DNA of 64,000 nucleotides from CAMAVH01 sp964628235 (GCA_964628235.1 CAZVLU010000007.1:30706-94705); one strand, 5' to 3'; counted from the stretch's first letter, positions 24,896 through 34,200 are shown. Program-made: numbers and translations. Notes: generated from the sequence alone by a model not told the origin.

Positions 24896-25277
24896 GGATT
24901 AATCTCCAAAGGGAGGAATAGAGAGCCGCAGAGAATCACAGACAAAAGGAGAAAACAAGCATGGCGTATGGCTTTTCCGCACTTATCCCCATTCTTCGTC
25001 AAAATGGCGCAGCGCGGCAATGGCCAGAATCGCCCGCCAAACGCCGCTTTTTTCGCCGTTCGATTCTTTTCGATCCCATCTCGCGCCGCGCCGCGTGATG
25101 GATTAACCTAGGCGCCATCGAAGAAAAAGCGGCCTGCAAGGCCGTTGTCGGAGGCTTCAACCGCGACCCGCAAATCCGCCTGACAGGGCGGCGAACGGCT
25201 GCATCGCTTGGTTTGCCATGACGAAGGTCATGCGCCGGCGACCGCCGAGAGGGACGCATAACGCCCAGGAGACAGAC
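24896..25277. other. 382-base intergenic region
   Basis: This region lies between the divergent HU and TctC-type genes. I see no gene, no RNA motif and no repeat beyond short chance pairings. It should hold the HU promoter and that of the catabolic cluster. Confidence 0.5.
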
Positions 25278-26369
25278 ATGACTCGCCTCGCCATCCGCCG
25301 CATTGCCGTTTCCAGCCTCGCCATCGGCGCGAGCTTGACCCTTGCCAGCGCCGCCGTCGCGCAAACTTCAGTGGCCGACTTCTATAAAGGCAAGACCGTC
25401 ACCGTCATCAGCACCGGCAGCGTCGGTTCGATCTACGATCTCGGCTCGCGCCTGCTGCTGAAGCATATGGCCACGCACCTGCCGGGCAATCCCGACACCG
25501 TCGCCCAGGTGATGACCGGCGGCGGCCATATCGTCGGCACCAACCACCTGTTCAACGTCGCGCCGCGCGACGGCACCACGATCGGCGCCATCGGCGAAGC
25601 CACCCCGCTTTTGCAGGTGCTGGAGCCGGACAAGGTCAAGTACGACATCCGCAAATTCCACTGGCTGGGCAATCCGGTGCTCAATACGCTGACCGTGGTG
25701 TCCTGGCACACCAGCGGCATCACCAGCATCGAGGACGTAAAGCAGAAGGAGCTGATCATCGGCACCGGCGGCCCGGCCTCGCCCTCGACGCTCTACCCGC
25801 GCATCCTCAACAGCATCGCCGGCACCAAGTTCAAGATCATCTCGAGCTACCCCGGCGCCGAGATCGACCTCGCCATGGAGCGCGGCGAGGTCAACGGCCG
25901 CGGCGGCGCCCTGTGGTCTTGGTGGCAGACCAGCAAGCCGCATTGGCTGGCGGAAAAGAAGATCAACATCCTGCTGCAAGTCGGCCTGCGCCGCCATCCC
26001 GATTTGCCGAACGTGCCGCTGCTCACCGAGCTGGCGACCAATACGGCGGAAAAGCAGATCTACGCCTTGTTCTCCTCGACCGTGCTGGTCGGCCGGCCGA
26101 TGGTCGCGCCGCCCGGCGTGCCCGCCGACCGTGTCGCTGCCCTGCGCGCCGCCTTCGACGCCACCATGAAGGACAAGGCCTATCTCGCTGAAGCCGAGAA
26201 GATGAACCTGGAGATCGACCCCGTTTCGGGCGTCGAACTCCAGCAGGCGATGGAAGAGCTGGCCGCCACCCCGCCGGACGTCATCGAGCTCGCCAAGGCG
26301 GCGCAGACCAAGGGCGCGATCTTCAATTGCAAGGAAATCGCCAAAGATCCCAAAATCTGCGGCAACTAA
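25278..26369 (+). CDS. TctC/Bug-like periplasmic solute-binding protein
   Basis: A 363-residue exported protein of the tripartite tricarboxylate transporter receptor superfamily. A Sec signal ends at AAVAQT, followed by DFYKGKTVTVIS. The usual Gly-rich ligand loop (GSGAGGGYD in the second copy at 36222) is altered to TGSVGSIYD, so the ligand may differ. HLFNVAPRDGTTIGAI and the C-terminal PPGVPADRVAALRAAFD are family segments. No TctA or TctB membrane genes are nearby, so it is an orphan receptor. AGGAGA lies before the ATG at 25278. It heads a likely operon with the next three genes. Confidence 0.85.
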   Translation: MTRLAIRRIAVSSLAIGASLTLASAAVAQTSVADFYKGKTVTVISTGSVGSIYDLGSRLLLKHMATHLPGNPDTVAQVMTGGGHIVGTNHLFNVAPRDGTTIGAIGEATPLLQVLEPDKVKYDIRKFHWLGNPVLNTLTVVSWHTSGITSIEDVKQKELIIGTGGPASPSTLYPRILNSIAGTKFKIISSYPGAEIDLAMERGEVNGRGGALWSWWQTSKPHWLAEKKINILLQVGLRRHPDLPNVPLLTELATNTAEKQIYALFSSTVLVGRPMVAPPGVPADRVAALRAAFDATMKDKAYLAEAEKMNLEIDPVSGVELQQAMEELAATPPDVIELAKAAQTKGAIFNCKEIAKDPKICGN

Positions 26370-26395
26370 GCAGCGTCCTGACGAAAGCGGAACAA

Positions 26396-27388
26396 ATGAA
26401 TAAGAAAGTCAGCCTGACCGTCGCCACATCGGATTACGACCATGTGCGCGACATCCGATTGGGGACGGTTCAGGCGGAAGGCATCGAAGCCACTTGGCTG
26501 ACGATGGACATCCACGAGATCTTCTCGCGCTTCACCTTTCATCGCGAGTGGGACGTCTCCGAACTGTCCTTCGCCAAATTCGTGGCGCAGGTCACAAAGC
26601 CTGACTCCGACATCATCGGCCTGCCGATCTACATGTCGCGCATGTTCCGCTTCTCGTCCTTCTATGTGAACCGCAAGTCCGGCATCAAAAGCGCCAAGGA
26701 TTTGCGCGGCAAAAAAGTCGGCGTGCCGGAATGGGCCCAGACGGCGGCGGTCTATACTCGCGGCTGGCTGCAGCACGAGGTCGGCATCCCGCTCACCGAG
26801 ATCGACTGGTATCAGGCCGGCACCAACGACAAGGGCCGCATCGAGAAGGTCGATCTCAGTCTGCCCGCCGGCCTGCGCCTCACCCGCGTCATGGACAAGA
26901 CCCTGAGCGACATGATCGAGACCGGCGAGCTCGACTGCGTGATGATCGCCCGCCCGCCGCGGCCCTTCCTGCGCAAACATCCCGACGTGCTGCGTCTGTT
27001 TCCCGACTATCGCGGCGTCGAGGAGGATTATTTCAAGTCGACCGGCGTCTATCCGATCATGCACGGCATCGCCGTGAAGAAGGCGCTGCTGGCACAGCAT
27101 CCGTGGATCGCGCGCAATCTTTACACTGCCTTCGAAGAATCGAAGAACCGCAGCATCGAGCGGCTGCTCGATAACAGCATCTCGGTCTATCCGCTGCCCT
27201 GGGCGACGGATCACGCGGAAAAGATGCAGGAGATGTTCAAGGGCGACTTCTTTCCCTACGGCATCGAAGCCAACCGCCCGACGCTCGAGATGTTCCTGCA
27301 ATATTGCTTCGAGCAGGGCATCGCCACGCGCCACGCCAAGCCGGAAGAGATTTTCGCGCCGGGCTGCGAGGTATCGGTTCAAGTCTAA
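26396..27388 (+). CDS. 4,5-dihydroxyphthalate decarboxylase-like protein
   Basis: A 330-residue cytoplasmic protein with a periplasmic-binding-protein type II fold but no signal peptide, as in the Pht5 decarboxylase family. VSELSFAKFVAQ, PIYMSRMFRFSSFYVNRKSGI and DLRGKKVGVPEWAQTAAVYTRGWL are the recurrent segments, and the same pattern recurs in the partial gene at 63350. Pht5 removes CO2 from 4,5-dihydroxyphthalate; the real substrate here may be another ring acid. It is 26 bases after the TctC-like gene and just before the cupin gene. Confidence 0.8.
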   Translation: MNKKVSLTVATSDYDHVRDIRLGTVQAEGIEATWLTMDIHEIFSRFTFHREWDVSELSFAKFVAQVTKPDSDIIGLPIYMSRMFRFSSFYVNRKSGIKSAKDLRGKKVGVPEWAQTAAVYTRGWLQHEVGIPLTEIDWYQAGTNDKGRIEKVDLSLPAGLRLTRVMDKTLSDMIETGELDCVMIARPPRPFLRKHPDVLRLFPDYRGVEEDYFKSTGVYPIMHGIAVKKALLAQHPWIARNLYTAFEESKNRSIERLLDNSISVYPLPWATDHAEKMQEMFKGDFFPYGIEANRPTLEMFLQYCFEQGIATRHAKPEEIFAPGCEVSVQV

Positions 27389-27443
27389 ATCGCATTTAAA
27401 CCAGCGCGCGGATGACGCGCCGGCCATTTTGAGGGAGAAAGTC

Positions 27444-28637
27444 ATGAGTACCGACATCAAATCCGGCGATATGCAGCAGCTCGCCGCAGACAAGAAATTC
27501 CTCGTCGATCCCTATCTCGATTGGGCGAAGGGCGAAGGCATCCCGATCCATGAGGATTTCGGCTTTGATCTTCTGGCTTTGGAGACCGCCCCCTGGGACC
27601 GCTACGAAGCGCGCGGCTGCTTCTCCCATGCGCTGGGGCGCGGCGATTTCATGTCGTCTTACGTGCTGGAAATCCCTGCGGGCGGCAAAACCGCGCCGAT
27701 CAAACATCTCTATGAGGCGTTCTTTTACACGCTCTCCGGCCACGGCTCGACGATCGTCTGGATGCCCGACGGCCAGAAGCGCACCTTCGAGTGGGGGCCG
27801 AAAGCCGTCTTCGCCATTCCGCTCAATTGCAAATATCAGATCTTCAACGGCTCGGGCCGCGAACCCGCGCGCGTCTCTTGCACCAACGACGCGCCGCTGA
27901 CGATCAATCTCTATCACAACCTGAAATTCGTCTTCGAGAACGACTTCACGTTCGACGAACGCGCCGGCGATTCAAAACATTTCGATGGCGACGGCAACTT
28001 CATTCCGGTCAAGCCCGGCTCGCACATGTGGGAAACCAACTTCGTCCCCGACCTGACCAACTTCAAGCTCGAAGATCTGGAAGCGCGCGGCAAGGGGTCG
28101 CGGAACATCGCCTTCATCCTCGCCGAAGGCACCATGCACGCCCATACGTCGGAGATTCCCGTCGGGCGCTATAAGAAGGCCCATCGCCACGCCGCCGGCA
28201 CCCATGTCCATGCCGTCAGCGGCGAAGGCTATTCCCTGCTGTGGTACGAGGGCGACTCGGAGTTCAAGGAAATTCCCTGGCGCCACGGCATTATGTACGT
28301 GCCGCCGTTCTGGATGCTGCATCAGCATTTCAACACCTGCCCCGAGCCCGCGCGCTATCTCGCCTGTAGCCTCGGCAGCCGGCGCTATCCCTTCATCGCG
28401 CTGCGCCGGCGCGGCGCCGAGGGTGCCGCCAGCACTTCGATGAGCCAAGGCGGCCGCCAGATCGACTACGAGGAGCAGGATCCGCGCATCCACAACAAGT
28501 GGCTGAAGGCCATCGCTAAGAACGGCGTCGCCTCGGACATGGGCGACGTGTTCGACGAGCCGGCGATCCTGGCGTTGCGCGACGATCAGATGACCGGCGT
28601 CATCCACACGCCCGTGGCGACGGCTCCCAACCTATGA
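27444..28637 (+). CDS. double-cupin protein, gentisate dioxygenase-like
   Basis: A 397-residue protein with two cupin barrels. The first spans roughly residues 75-150 (HLYEAFFYTLSGHGSTIVW); the second, near residue 250, carries KKAHRHAAGTHVHAVSGEGYS with closely spaced histidines suited to metal binding and a later His in MLHQHFN. Ring-cleaving dioxygenases of the gentisate/1-hydroxy-2-naphthoate group have this form, but the first cupin lacks a full ligand set. GAGGGAG lies before the ATG at 27444. The stop overlaps the RidA-like start (ATGA), so they are coupled. Confidence 0.75.
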   Translation: MSTDIKSGDMQQLAADKKFLVDPYLDWAKGEGIPIHEDFGFDLLALETAPWDRYEARGCFSHALGRGDFMSSYVLEIPAGGKTAPIKHLYEAFFYTLSGHGSTIVWMPDGQKRTFEWGPKAVFAIPLNCKYQIFNGSGREPARVSCTNDAPLTINLYHNLKFVFENDFTFDERAGDSKHFDGDGNFIPVKPGSHMWETNFVPDLTNFKLEDLEARGKGSRNIAFILAEGTMHAHTSEIPVGRYKKAHRHAAGTHVHAVSGEGYSLLWYEGDSEFKEIPWRHGIMYVPPFWMLHQHFNTCPEPARYLACSLGSRRYPFIALRRRGAEGAASTSMSQGGRQIDYEEQDPRIHNKWLKAIAKNGVASDMGDVFDEPAILALRDDQMTGVIHTPVATAPNL

Positions 28638-29323
28638 GCGTCAGCCGCTCCTGGCACAGCGCGGGCGGGCGAGACCTGCTCGAAGTCTCCGTCGCCGCCG
28701 CCGGCCAGGGCGACGCCCAGCAGCAGAGCCGGGCCGCGATCGAGAGGGCGCTCGCCGAGATCGCTGCTGCGGGCTTGCGCAGCGAGCATATCGTGCGCAG
28801 TCGCATCTGGGCGCGCGATGCGGCGGCCCGCACGGCGGCGAGCGACGTTCGTCGCGCCTTGCTCGCCGGCGACAAGCGTGGCGGCAGCGCCAGCTTCTTC
28901 GACGCCGAGCGCTTTGCCGCCGATGGCGACGTGATCATCGACATCATCGCTCTGCGCGCGCCGGCGGCAGCGCGCAAGAGCATCGTCGAATACGAGCCGC
29001 CGATCGCCCCGCCGCTGTTCGCGGCGCTCGACGGCATGGTCTTCCTGTCGGGCAACACCGACGTCTCGCCGGCCTTCGCCGACCAAATCCAGCGTATCGG
29101 CGACAAGATCGACCGGACCTTGGCCAAGACCGGCGCGACCTGGCCCCAAGTCGTGACGCTCTCCGCCTTTCTCGCCAAGAGCGTCGATCCGGCAGTCGCC
29201 CGCGCGGCCATCTCCGCGCGTTTTCCGGGACTCGCCTGCCCTATCGGCATCCGCACCGTCGATGGATTCTCCGCGCCAGAAAAACTGATCGAGATCGAAA
29301 CCACTGCCGATTTGCGCCTCTGA
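28634..29323 (+). CDS. RidA/YjgF-family protein with two RidA-like halves
   Basis: A 229-residue protein, about twice the normal RidA length. The second half (VFLSGNTDVSP, QIQRIGDKIDRTLAKTGATWPQVVTLSAFL) is a clear RidA domain; the first half (SRAAIERALAEIAAAGLRSEHIVRSRIWARD) is a degenerate copy. The arginine that anchors substrate carboxylates in RidA is not evident in the expected place. RidA proteins hydrolyse reactive enamines/imines, and relatives in catabolic operons act on ring-cleavage products. It overlaps the cupin gene and ends the operon. Confidence 0.8.
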   Translation: MSVSRSWHSAGGRDLLEVSVAAAGQGDAQQQSRAAIERALAEIAAAGLRSEHIVRSRIWARDAAARTAASDVRRALLAGDKRGGSASFFDAERFAADGDVIIDIIALRAPAAARKSIVEYEPPIAPPLFAALDGMVFLSGNTDVSPAFADQIQRIGDKIDRTLAKTGATWPQVVTLSAFLAKSVDPAVARAAISARFPGLACPIGIRTVDGFSAPEKLIEIETTADLRL

Positions 29324-29338
29324 TCGGCTCTAGAGCAT

Positions 29339-30484
29339 TCAGCCCCACACCAACCGCGCCGTCTCGGCCAGCAGCGAGAGTTTGCGTCGCTGGTCGTCCT
29401 CGCTCAGCTTGTTGCCGACGATGTCGGAGGCGAAGCCGCATTGCGGGCTGATGGCGATCTGTTCCAGCGGTACGAATTTCGCCGCCTCGTCGATGCGCTT
29501 GCGCAAGCCGTCGACCGTTTCCATCTCTGGCGTCTTGGTGCTGACGAGACCGAGCACCACCATCTTGCCTTTCGGCAGGAAACGCAGCGGCTCGAAGCTG
29601 CCGGCGCGCGGCGTGTCGTACTCCAGCATGATGCGGTCATGCGGCAGTTCATTGAACAGCCGTTCGGCGATGGCGTCGTACTTGCCCTCGCGATGCCACA
29701 TGCTGTGCTGGTTGCCGCGACAGAGATGGATGCCGAAGGTGACGCCCGGAAAGCCCGAAACCACGCGCGCCTCGGCTTGCAATGAGCGCGAGAAATTCGC
29801 CATCGGGTCTTCGCCGCGCTGCCGCATTTCATAGAGGCTCGGCTCGTCGACATAAGCGGTGAAGCCCGGCGCGTCGATATGCACATATCGGCAGCCGGCA
29901 TCGACGAGTCCCTGGATGATCTGGCGTTCAATCGCCACCACGTCGCCCAAGAAACTGTCCATGTCGGGGTAGACCGCTGTGGAGTTTTTGTAGTCGAAGC
30001 GCTGCGAGATGCGGTCGGGGCCGATCAGCGACAACTTGGCCGGCGTTTTCGTCTCGGCGCTGACGAAGCGATATTCCTCGAGCGGAATGTTGCGCTTCAA
30101 GCTGAGCCGTTTGACGGCTGGGCGGCGATGCGACACCGCCGTGCCCGCCTTGGCCAGATCGGGAATCTGCCAGCGCTGGTTGCCCTTGCTGCCCTCGACG
30201 CGCTTTTCATAAGCTTTCATGCTGCCTTCGATGGCGTCGTAGCCCTCGACCGCGCCGCCGAAACTGTCCTGAAAATTGAGCCGGCGCTGCTCGCCGTCGG
30301 TCAATACGGCAAGTCCGGCCTCTTCTTGCATGCGGACCGACTGGCGAACGGCCTTGTCCTCGACGGCGCGAAACTCCGCCGCCGGCAGCTTGCCCTCATC
30401 GAAGGCTTTACGCGCCTCTTTCAGAAAGGCTGGCCGCAGCAGGCTGCCGATCACATCGGTGCGAATGGTTTTCAAATCGCTCAT
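29339..30484 (-). CDS. MetE-like (cobalamin-independent methionine synthase C-terminal domain) protein
   Basis: A 381-residue TIM-barrel protein matching only the catalytic half of MetE. DVIGSLLRP at the start, LTDGEQRRLNFQDSF, the His/Cys pair in FGIHLCRGNQ, LEYDTPRAGSFEPL and SPQCGFAS give the zinc-binding set. MetE itself needs both halves; short stand-alone relatives are methyltransferases of often unknown substrate in catabolic operons. The ATG at 30484 follows AGGGGAG. It converges on the RidA-like gene. Confidence 0.8.
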   Translation of the reverse strand: MSDLKTIRTDVIGSLLRPAFLKEARKAFDEGKLPAAEFRAVEDKAVRQSVRMQEEAGLAVLTDGEQRRLNFQDSFGGAVEGYDAIEGSMKAYEKRVEGSKGNQRWQIPDLAKAGTAVSHRRPAVKRLSLKRNIPLEEYRFVSAETKTPAKLSLIGPDRISQRFDYKNSTAVYPDMDSFLGDVVAIERQIIQGLVDAGCRYVHIDAPGFTAYVDEPSLYEMRQRGEDPMANFSRSLQAEARVVSGFPGVTFGIHLCRGNQHSMWHREGKYDAIAERLFNELPHDRIMLEYDTPRAGSFEPLRFLPKGKMVVLGLVSTKTPEMETVDGLRKRIDEAAKFVPLEQIAISPQCGFASDIVGNKLSEDDQRRKLSLLAETARLVWG

Positions 30485-30686
30485 GACGCGCTCCCCTGAA
30501 TCTTTTTATGCCGTCATTTTAAGGACAGGCAGGATTCGGACCAGGGGGTAATTTCGCCGCCATATTTCAGGTGGGCAGCAGCGCATCCGCGCGTATGATG
30601 CCCACGGGAGATGAGAACGAGCCGCTCAAAGCGGTCGCGACTGACTTCCGAGACATGACATAGCCCCCTGACGGATCGCCCATCGC

Positions 30687-31925
30687 ATGGCCGTGACGCA
30701 TCCCCTTCTGCGCGTTTGGACGCATCGCAACTACGCCTACTATATCGGCGGCATGACGCCCAATCTCATTACCTTGTGGATGCAGCGCGTCGGCCTCGGC
30801 TGGCTCGCGTGGGAACTGACCGAATCGCCGATCTGGCTCGGCCTCGTCGCCGCCGCCGATTTGGCTCCCATGCTGTTCCTTGCGCCGTTCGCCGGCGTCG
30901 TTACCGATCGCGGCGATCCCTTGCGCCAGCAGCGTATCTGCGTCGCCCTGGAAGTCCTGCAAGCCCTGGCGCTCGGCGTTTTCGCACTCGCCGGCCTGAT
31001 GACGATCGAGTTGCTCTTCGCATTGTCGCTGTTTCTCGGCTTTATCCACCCCTTCGCCTCGACCTCGCGCCACGCCATCGTGCCGGCGACCGTGCCGCGC
31101 GACATCTTTTCCACCGCCGTGGCGCTCGACTCGGCGCTGTTCAACGCCTCGCGTTTCATGGGTCCGGCGCTGGCCGGGCTCATCATTCCGTTCTATGGGG
31201 CGGGCGGCACCTTCATCGTCAACGCCATCGGCTGCGGCATTTTCTTCTGGGCGCTGTTTCAAGTCGATCTGGTGCCGCCCAAGCGCAGTCGTGAGCACCG
31301 AAGCGTGTGGAGCGATGTCGCCGCCAGCACCGCCTATATCCGCGGCCATGTCGGCATCGCCGTGCTGTTCGTGCTGCTGGCGGTGATTTCGACGTTCGCG
31401 CGTCCGCTACAAGACATGCTGCCGGGCTTTTCCGGCCAGGTGTTCAACGCCGGCGCGGTCGGCCTCGCCTGGCTGACCTCCAGCATGGGCATCGGCGCCA
31501 TGTCGAGCGCCGTCTGGATCGCCGCGCGCGGCCGCGTCGCCGGCCTGACCTACAGCGTCGTCCTCGGCTGTTTAGGCCTCGCTGTTTCGGTGGCCGGCTT
31601 CGTCGCGACCGACAATCTCTATGTCGCCAGCTTGTTCAGCGCGCTTTGCGGCTTCACCATGAACAGCATGTCGACCAGCGTCCAAGCGCTGGTGCAGACG
31701 ACGGTCGAGGACAATATGCGCGGCCGCGTCATGGCCTTTTACACGCTGATCTATCGCGGCACGCCGGCCATCGGCGCGCTGCTCGTCGGCGGCCTGGCGG
31801 AATTCGCCGGTTTGCGCTGGGCCTTCGCGGCCGTGGCCATCATTTGCCTGCTCGCCTGGCTGCTCGTCCTCGGCAAACGCCGAGCGATGAAGGGCGCGCT
31901 CGAAGGCCGCCGCGAAGCGGCATAA
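30687..31925 (+). CDS. MFS transporter, EntS-like
   Basis: A 412-residue inner-membrane protein of about 12 helices. Its start (HPLLRVWTHRNYAYYIGGMTPNLITLWMQRVGLGWLA, shared in form with the MFS_3/enterobactin exporter group) and SALFNASRFMGPALAGLI are typical. The C-terminus is short and basic. Substrate is unknown. It is divergent from the MetE-like gene. Confidence 0.85.
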   Translation: MAVTHPLLRVWTHRNYAYYIGGMTPNLITLWMQRVGLGWLAWELTESPIWLGLVAAADLAPMLFLAPFAGVVTDRGDPLRQQRICVALEVLQALALGVFALAGLMTIELLFALSLFLGFIHPFASTSRHAIVPATVPRDIFSTAVALDSALFNASRFMGPALAGLIIPFYGAGGTFIVNAIGCGIFFWALFQVDLVPPKRSREHRSVWSDVAASTAYIRGHVGIAVLFVLLAVISTFARPLQDMLPGFSGQVFNAGAVGLAWLTSSMGIGAMSSAVWIAARGRVAGLTYSVVLGCLGLAVSVAGFVATDNLYVASLFSALCGFTMNSMSTSVQALVQTTVEDNMRGRVMAFYTLIYRGTPAIGALLVGGLAEFAGLRWAFAAVAIICLLAWLLVLGKRRAMKGALEGRREAA

Positions 31926-31931
31926 AACCGG

Positions 31932-32228
31932 TCAAATCTTAGCGGCAGGCGGCGCGTGACGGCGGCGGATCATGCGCGAGAGATACCAAGCGCATCCGGC
32001 GGGGACCCCGAACAGGATCGCGAACACGGCGATCTCGACGAGCAGGCTGACGCCATGGGCGAAGAAGCCGTAAGCGCCGTTCAGCACAGTCGCCACCAGC
32101 CAGAACCAAATGAACAGCCGCCCGCCATCGGTGAAGCCGGCGCCGCGCGACTTGTTGACGAAATGAGCGACGACAAGAAATAGCAGCATGATCGCCATGC
32201 CGATCGCGACGATAACCAAAGTACGCAC
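31932..32228 (-). CDS. small hypothetical membrane protein
   Basis: A 98-residue protein with three hydrophobic segments (VIVAIGMAIMLLFLVVAHF, FIWFWLVATVLNGAYGFF, LVEIAVFAILFGVPAGCAWYL) and a basic C-terminus. I do not recognise a family. The start is taken as the GTG at 32228, since GAGG lies seven bases upstream and the longer frame would cross an inverted repeat. It is downstream of the 70-residue stress gene on the same strand. Confidence 0.65.
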   Translation of the reverse strand: MRTLVIVAIGMAIMLLFLVVAHFVNKSRGAGFTDGGRLFIWFWLVATVLNGAYGFFAHGVSLLVEIAVFAILFGVPAGCAWYLSRMIRRRHAPPAAKI

Positions 32229-32251
32229 GGAAGACCTCGCGAAACATTGTG

Positions 32252-32273
32252 GTTCCCGCAATCTAGCGGGAAC
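32252..32273 (-). terminator. perfect inverted repeat GTTCCCGC/GCGGGAAC
   Basis: An eight-base perfect dyad with a six-base spacer sits between two minus-strand genes (stop at 32279, start at 32228). It may end the upstream transcript or act as an operator; there is no T run. Confidence 0.45.
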
Positions 32274-32278
32274 TGAGG

Positions 32279-32491
32279 TCACTCGCCAATCTTGCCTGGC
32301 TTAGTCTTAGACGACGGCCGCTTCTTAGATGAGATGGTTTCCGGCGTTCCGGCTTCTTCCCGCGCGTCGCCGCTGCGCGCGCCATATGCCTCGCGTAACG
32401 GAGCGCTGCCCATGGGCTGCTCAGGGCGCGACTCGATGCCGCCTTGCGCGACATTGCGCGGTCGCTTCAGCGAGGGTTTTGGCGGCTTCAT
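32279..32491 (-). CDS. small basic hypothetical protein, EcfG-controlled
   Basis: A 70-residue, Lys/Arg/Pro/Ser-rich protein that looks disordered (MKPPKPSLKRPRN at the start, SSKKRPSSKTKPGKIG at the end) and has no hydrophobic segment. GGGAG lies seven bases before the ATG. A GGAAC-N16-CGTT promoter about 26 bases upstream supports it as a real general-stress gene. Such small basic proteins in alphaproteobacteria may bind nucleic acid; that is inference. Confidence 0.65.
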   Translation of the reverse strand: MKPPKPSLKRPRNVAQGGIESRPEQPMGSAPLREAYGARSGDAREEAGTPETISSKKRPSSKTKPGKIGE

Positions 32492-32516
32492 GACGGATTC
32501 TCCCTAATCAGAGAGC

Positions 32517-32541
32517 AACGCCGCGACGTGATCTCCGTTCC
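32517..32541 (-). promoter_or_regulatory. EcfG-type promoter for the small basic protein gene
   Basis: On the minus strand GGAAC (32541-32537) and CGTT (32520-32517) are 16 bases apart, giving a leader of about 20 bases with the ribosome site in it. Confidence 0.75.
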
Positions 32542-32628
32542 GACTTGCTAAATTGTCGGACTGGAATAATTTCAGAGAGCGGCAAAGTATCGTCTTAGAA
32601 AATCCCGCCGGATTTGCAATAATGGGGC

Positions 32629-33684
32629 ATGAACACGCAATCACTTGGCAGCCGCGCCGGCCATCGTGAAACCGGGTCCGTGGCGCATTCGGCGCAAGGC
32701 CTCTACGGCGAATTCGCAGAGGCCGTGCCGTCTGTCCGCGCCGGGCAGATCGCCTCGTCGTACGGAGGTTTCATCGCCACTTGCGCCGTCATGTATGGCG
32801 TCTTCGATTTTTCATATTGGTTGACGATCGCGCTGGCGCCTTTGGCGGCCGGCTTCCTCGTCCGCATCTTCATCATCCAGCATGATTGCGGTCACGGCGC
32901 GTTCTTTCGCACGCGGCGGGCCAACGACATGCTCGGCATGGTTTGCAGCTTGATCACGCTGGCGCCCTATGCAACCTGGAAGCGTCAGCACGCCGGCCAC
33001 CACGGCGTCTGGAATAATTTAGATCAACGCCAGAGCGGACTCGATATTTATTCGTCATGCCTGACCGTCGCCGAATATAGGGCGCTCACGCCCGGCGCGC
33101 AGCGGCGCCATCGCCTGATCCGCAACCCCGTCGTTGCCAACATTCTGCTGCCGCCGATGGTCTTTCTGCTGCTGTATAGATTTCCGTTCGATACGCCGCC
33201 GAGCTGGCGCCGCGAACGGGCCGCCGTCTATCTCACCGATCTCGCGATCCTCGCCATTCTCGTCGCGCTCGGTTTTGCATTCGGATTCGACCGTGTCCTC
33301 GCGGTCTATCTGCCCATCATCGTCTTCGCCGCGATCATCGGCGTCTGGCTATTCTCGGTCCAGCACCGCTTCGAGAAGACGTTATGGACCCGCGCCGGCG
33401 AATGGTCAGCCGAGAAGGCCGCTCTGTACGGCTCGTCCTATCTCCACCTGCCGAACATCCTGCGCTGGTTCACCGGCAATATCGGTTTCCACCACATCCA
33501 CCATTTGAACCCGCGCATTCCCAATTACCGTCTCGCCGACTGTCACAAAGCCGACCCAGCCTTGCGGGATACCCCCACCCTCTCTCTCAACGAGGCGTTG
33601 CGCGCTTGGCGCTACAGCCTATGGGACGAGGAGGCTCAGCGGATGGTGTCGTTCGCCAGCGCGCATGGCAAATCGACGTCATGA
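32629..33684 (+). CDS. membrane fatty-acid desaturase
   Basis: A 351-residue di-iron membrane enzyme. The three histidine boxes are complete: HDCGH (residues 85-89), HAGHH (121-125) and HHIHH near residue 287. Four or more hydrophobic segments surround them (about 45-80 and 165-250). It should introduce a double bond into a lipid acyl chain or act as a hydroxylase; box spacing fits the DesA-like delta-12 type. It is divergent from the small stress gene and its stop overlaps the Gre-factor start (ATGA). Confidence 0.9.
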   Translation: MNTQSLGSRAGHRETGSVAHSAQGLYGEFAEAVPSVRAGQIASSYGGFIATCAVMYGVFDFSYWLTIALAPLAAGFLVRIFIIQHDCGHGAFFRTRRANDMLGMVCSLITLAPYATWKRQHAGHHGVWNNLDQRQSGLDIYSSCLTVAEYRALTPGAQRRHRLIRNPVVANILLPPMVFLLLYRFPFDTPPSWRRERAAVYLTDLAILAILVALGFAFGFDRVLAVYLPIIVFAAIIGVWLFSVQHRFEKTLWTRAGEWSAEKAALYGSSYLHLPNILRWFTGNIGFHHIHHLNPRIPNYRLADCHKADPALRDTPTLSLNEALRAWRYSLWDEEAQRMVSFASAHGKSTS

Positions 33685-34091
33685 GCCGAGCCTTCGTCAA
33701 GGAAAGCGACGGCGAAGAGGTATATGACGACCTGCCCGACCGGCCGATCGATCCGCGCCCCAACCTCGTCACGCCAGAGGGCTTGGCGCAAATCGATGCC
33801 GAGATCGCCCGCCTGCGGGCCGCGCAGGACGCAGCGACGGAATTGGCCGACCGCGCGGCGATGGCCGAAACTGCGCGCGATCTGCGTTACTGGCAAGCCC
33901 GCCGCGCCAGCGCCGAGCCCATCCCGCCGACCGACAGCGCCGAGGAAGTGCGCTTCGGCCTCTCCGTCACGCTCGCAACCGACGATGGCCGGCGCGTTGC
34001 GTACCGCATCGTCGGCATCGACGAAAGCGACCCGGCCCAAGGCCTGCTATCCTATGTCGCGCCGCTCGCGCAAGCGATGCTCGGCAAATAG
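33681..34091 (+). CDS. GreA/GreB-family factor with premature amber stop
   Basis: A Gre-type transcript-cleavage factor homologue. It begins MSRAFVKE..., close to GreB, then has LVTPEGLAQIDAEIARLRAA (coiled coil) and VTLATDDGRRVAYRIVGIDESDP, the FKBP-like domain. The frame stops at TAG 34089-34091 after AMLGK, but reading through gives VGDSVDFGKLGDADIVAIGR to a stop at 34152-34154, exactly the missing C-terminal strand (normally GKxVGD). So one codon, plausibly AAG, has become TAG. The N-terminal coiled-coil tip has an acidic stretch. Activity without the last 21 residues is doubtful. Confidence 0.8.
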   Translation: MSRAFVKESDGEEVYDDLPDRPIDPRPNLVTPEGLAQIDAEIARLRAAQDAATELADRAAMAETARDLRYWQARRASAEPIPPTDSAEEVRFGLSVTLATDDGRRVAYRIVGIDESDPAQGLLSYVAPLAQAMLGK

Positions 34092-34200
34092 GTTGGCGAC
34101 AGCGTCGATTTCGGCAAGCTAGGCGACGCAGACATCGTCGCGATTGGTCGCTAGCGGGTGATCGCTCGCTGGCCGATATAGCGAAAGGCGACGCCGGCGG

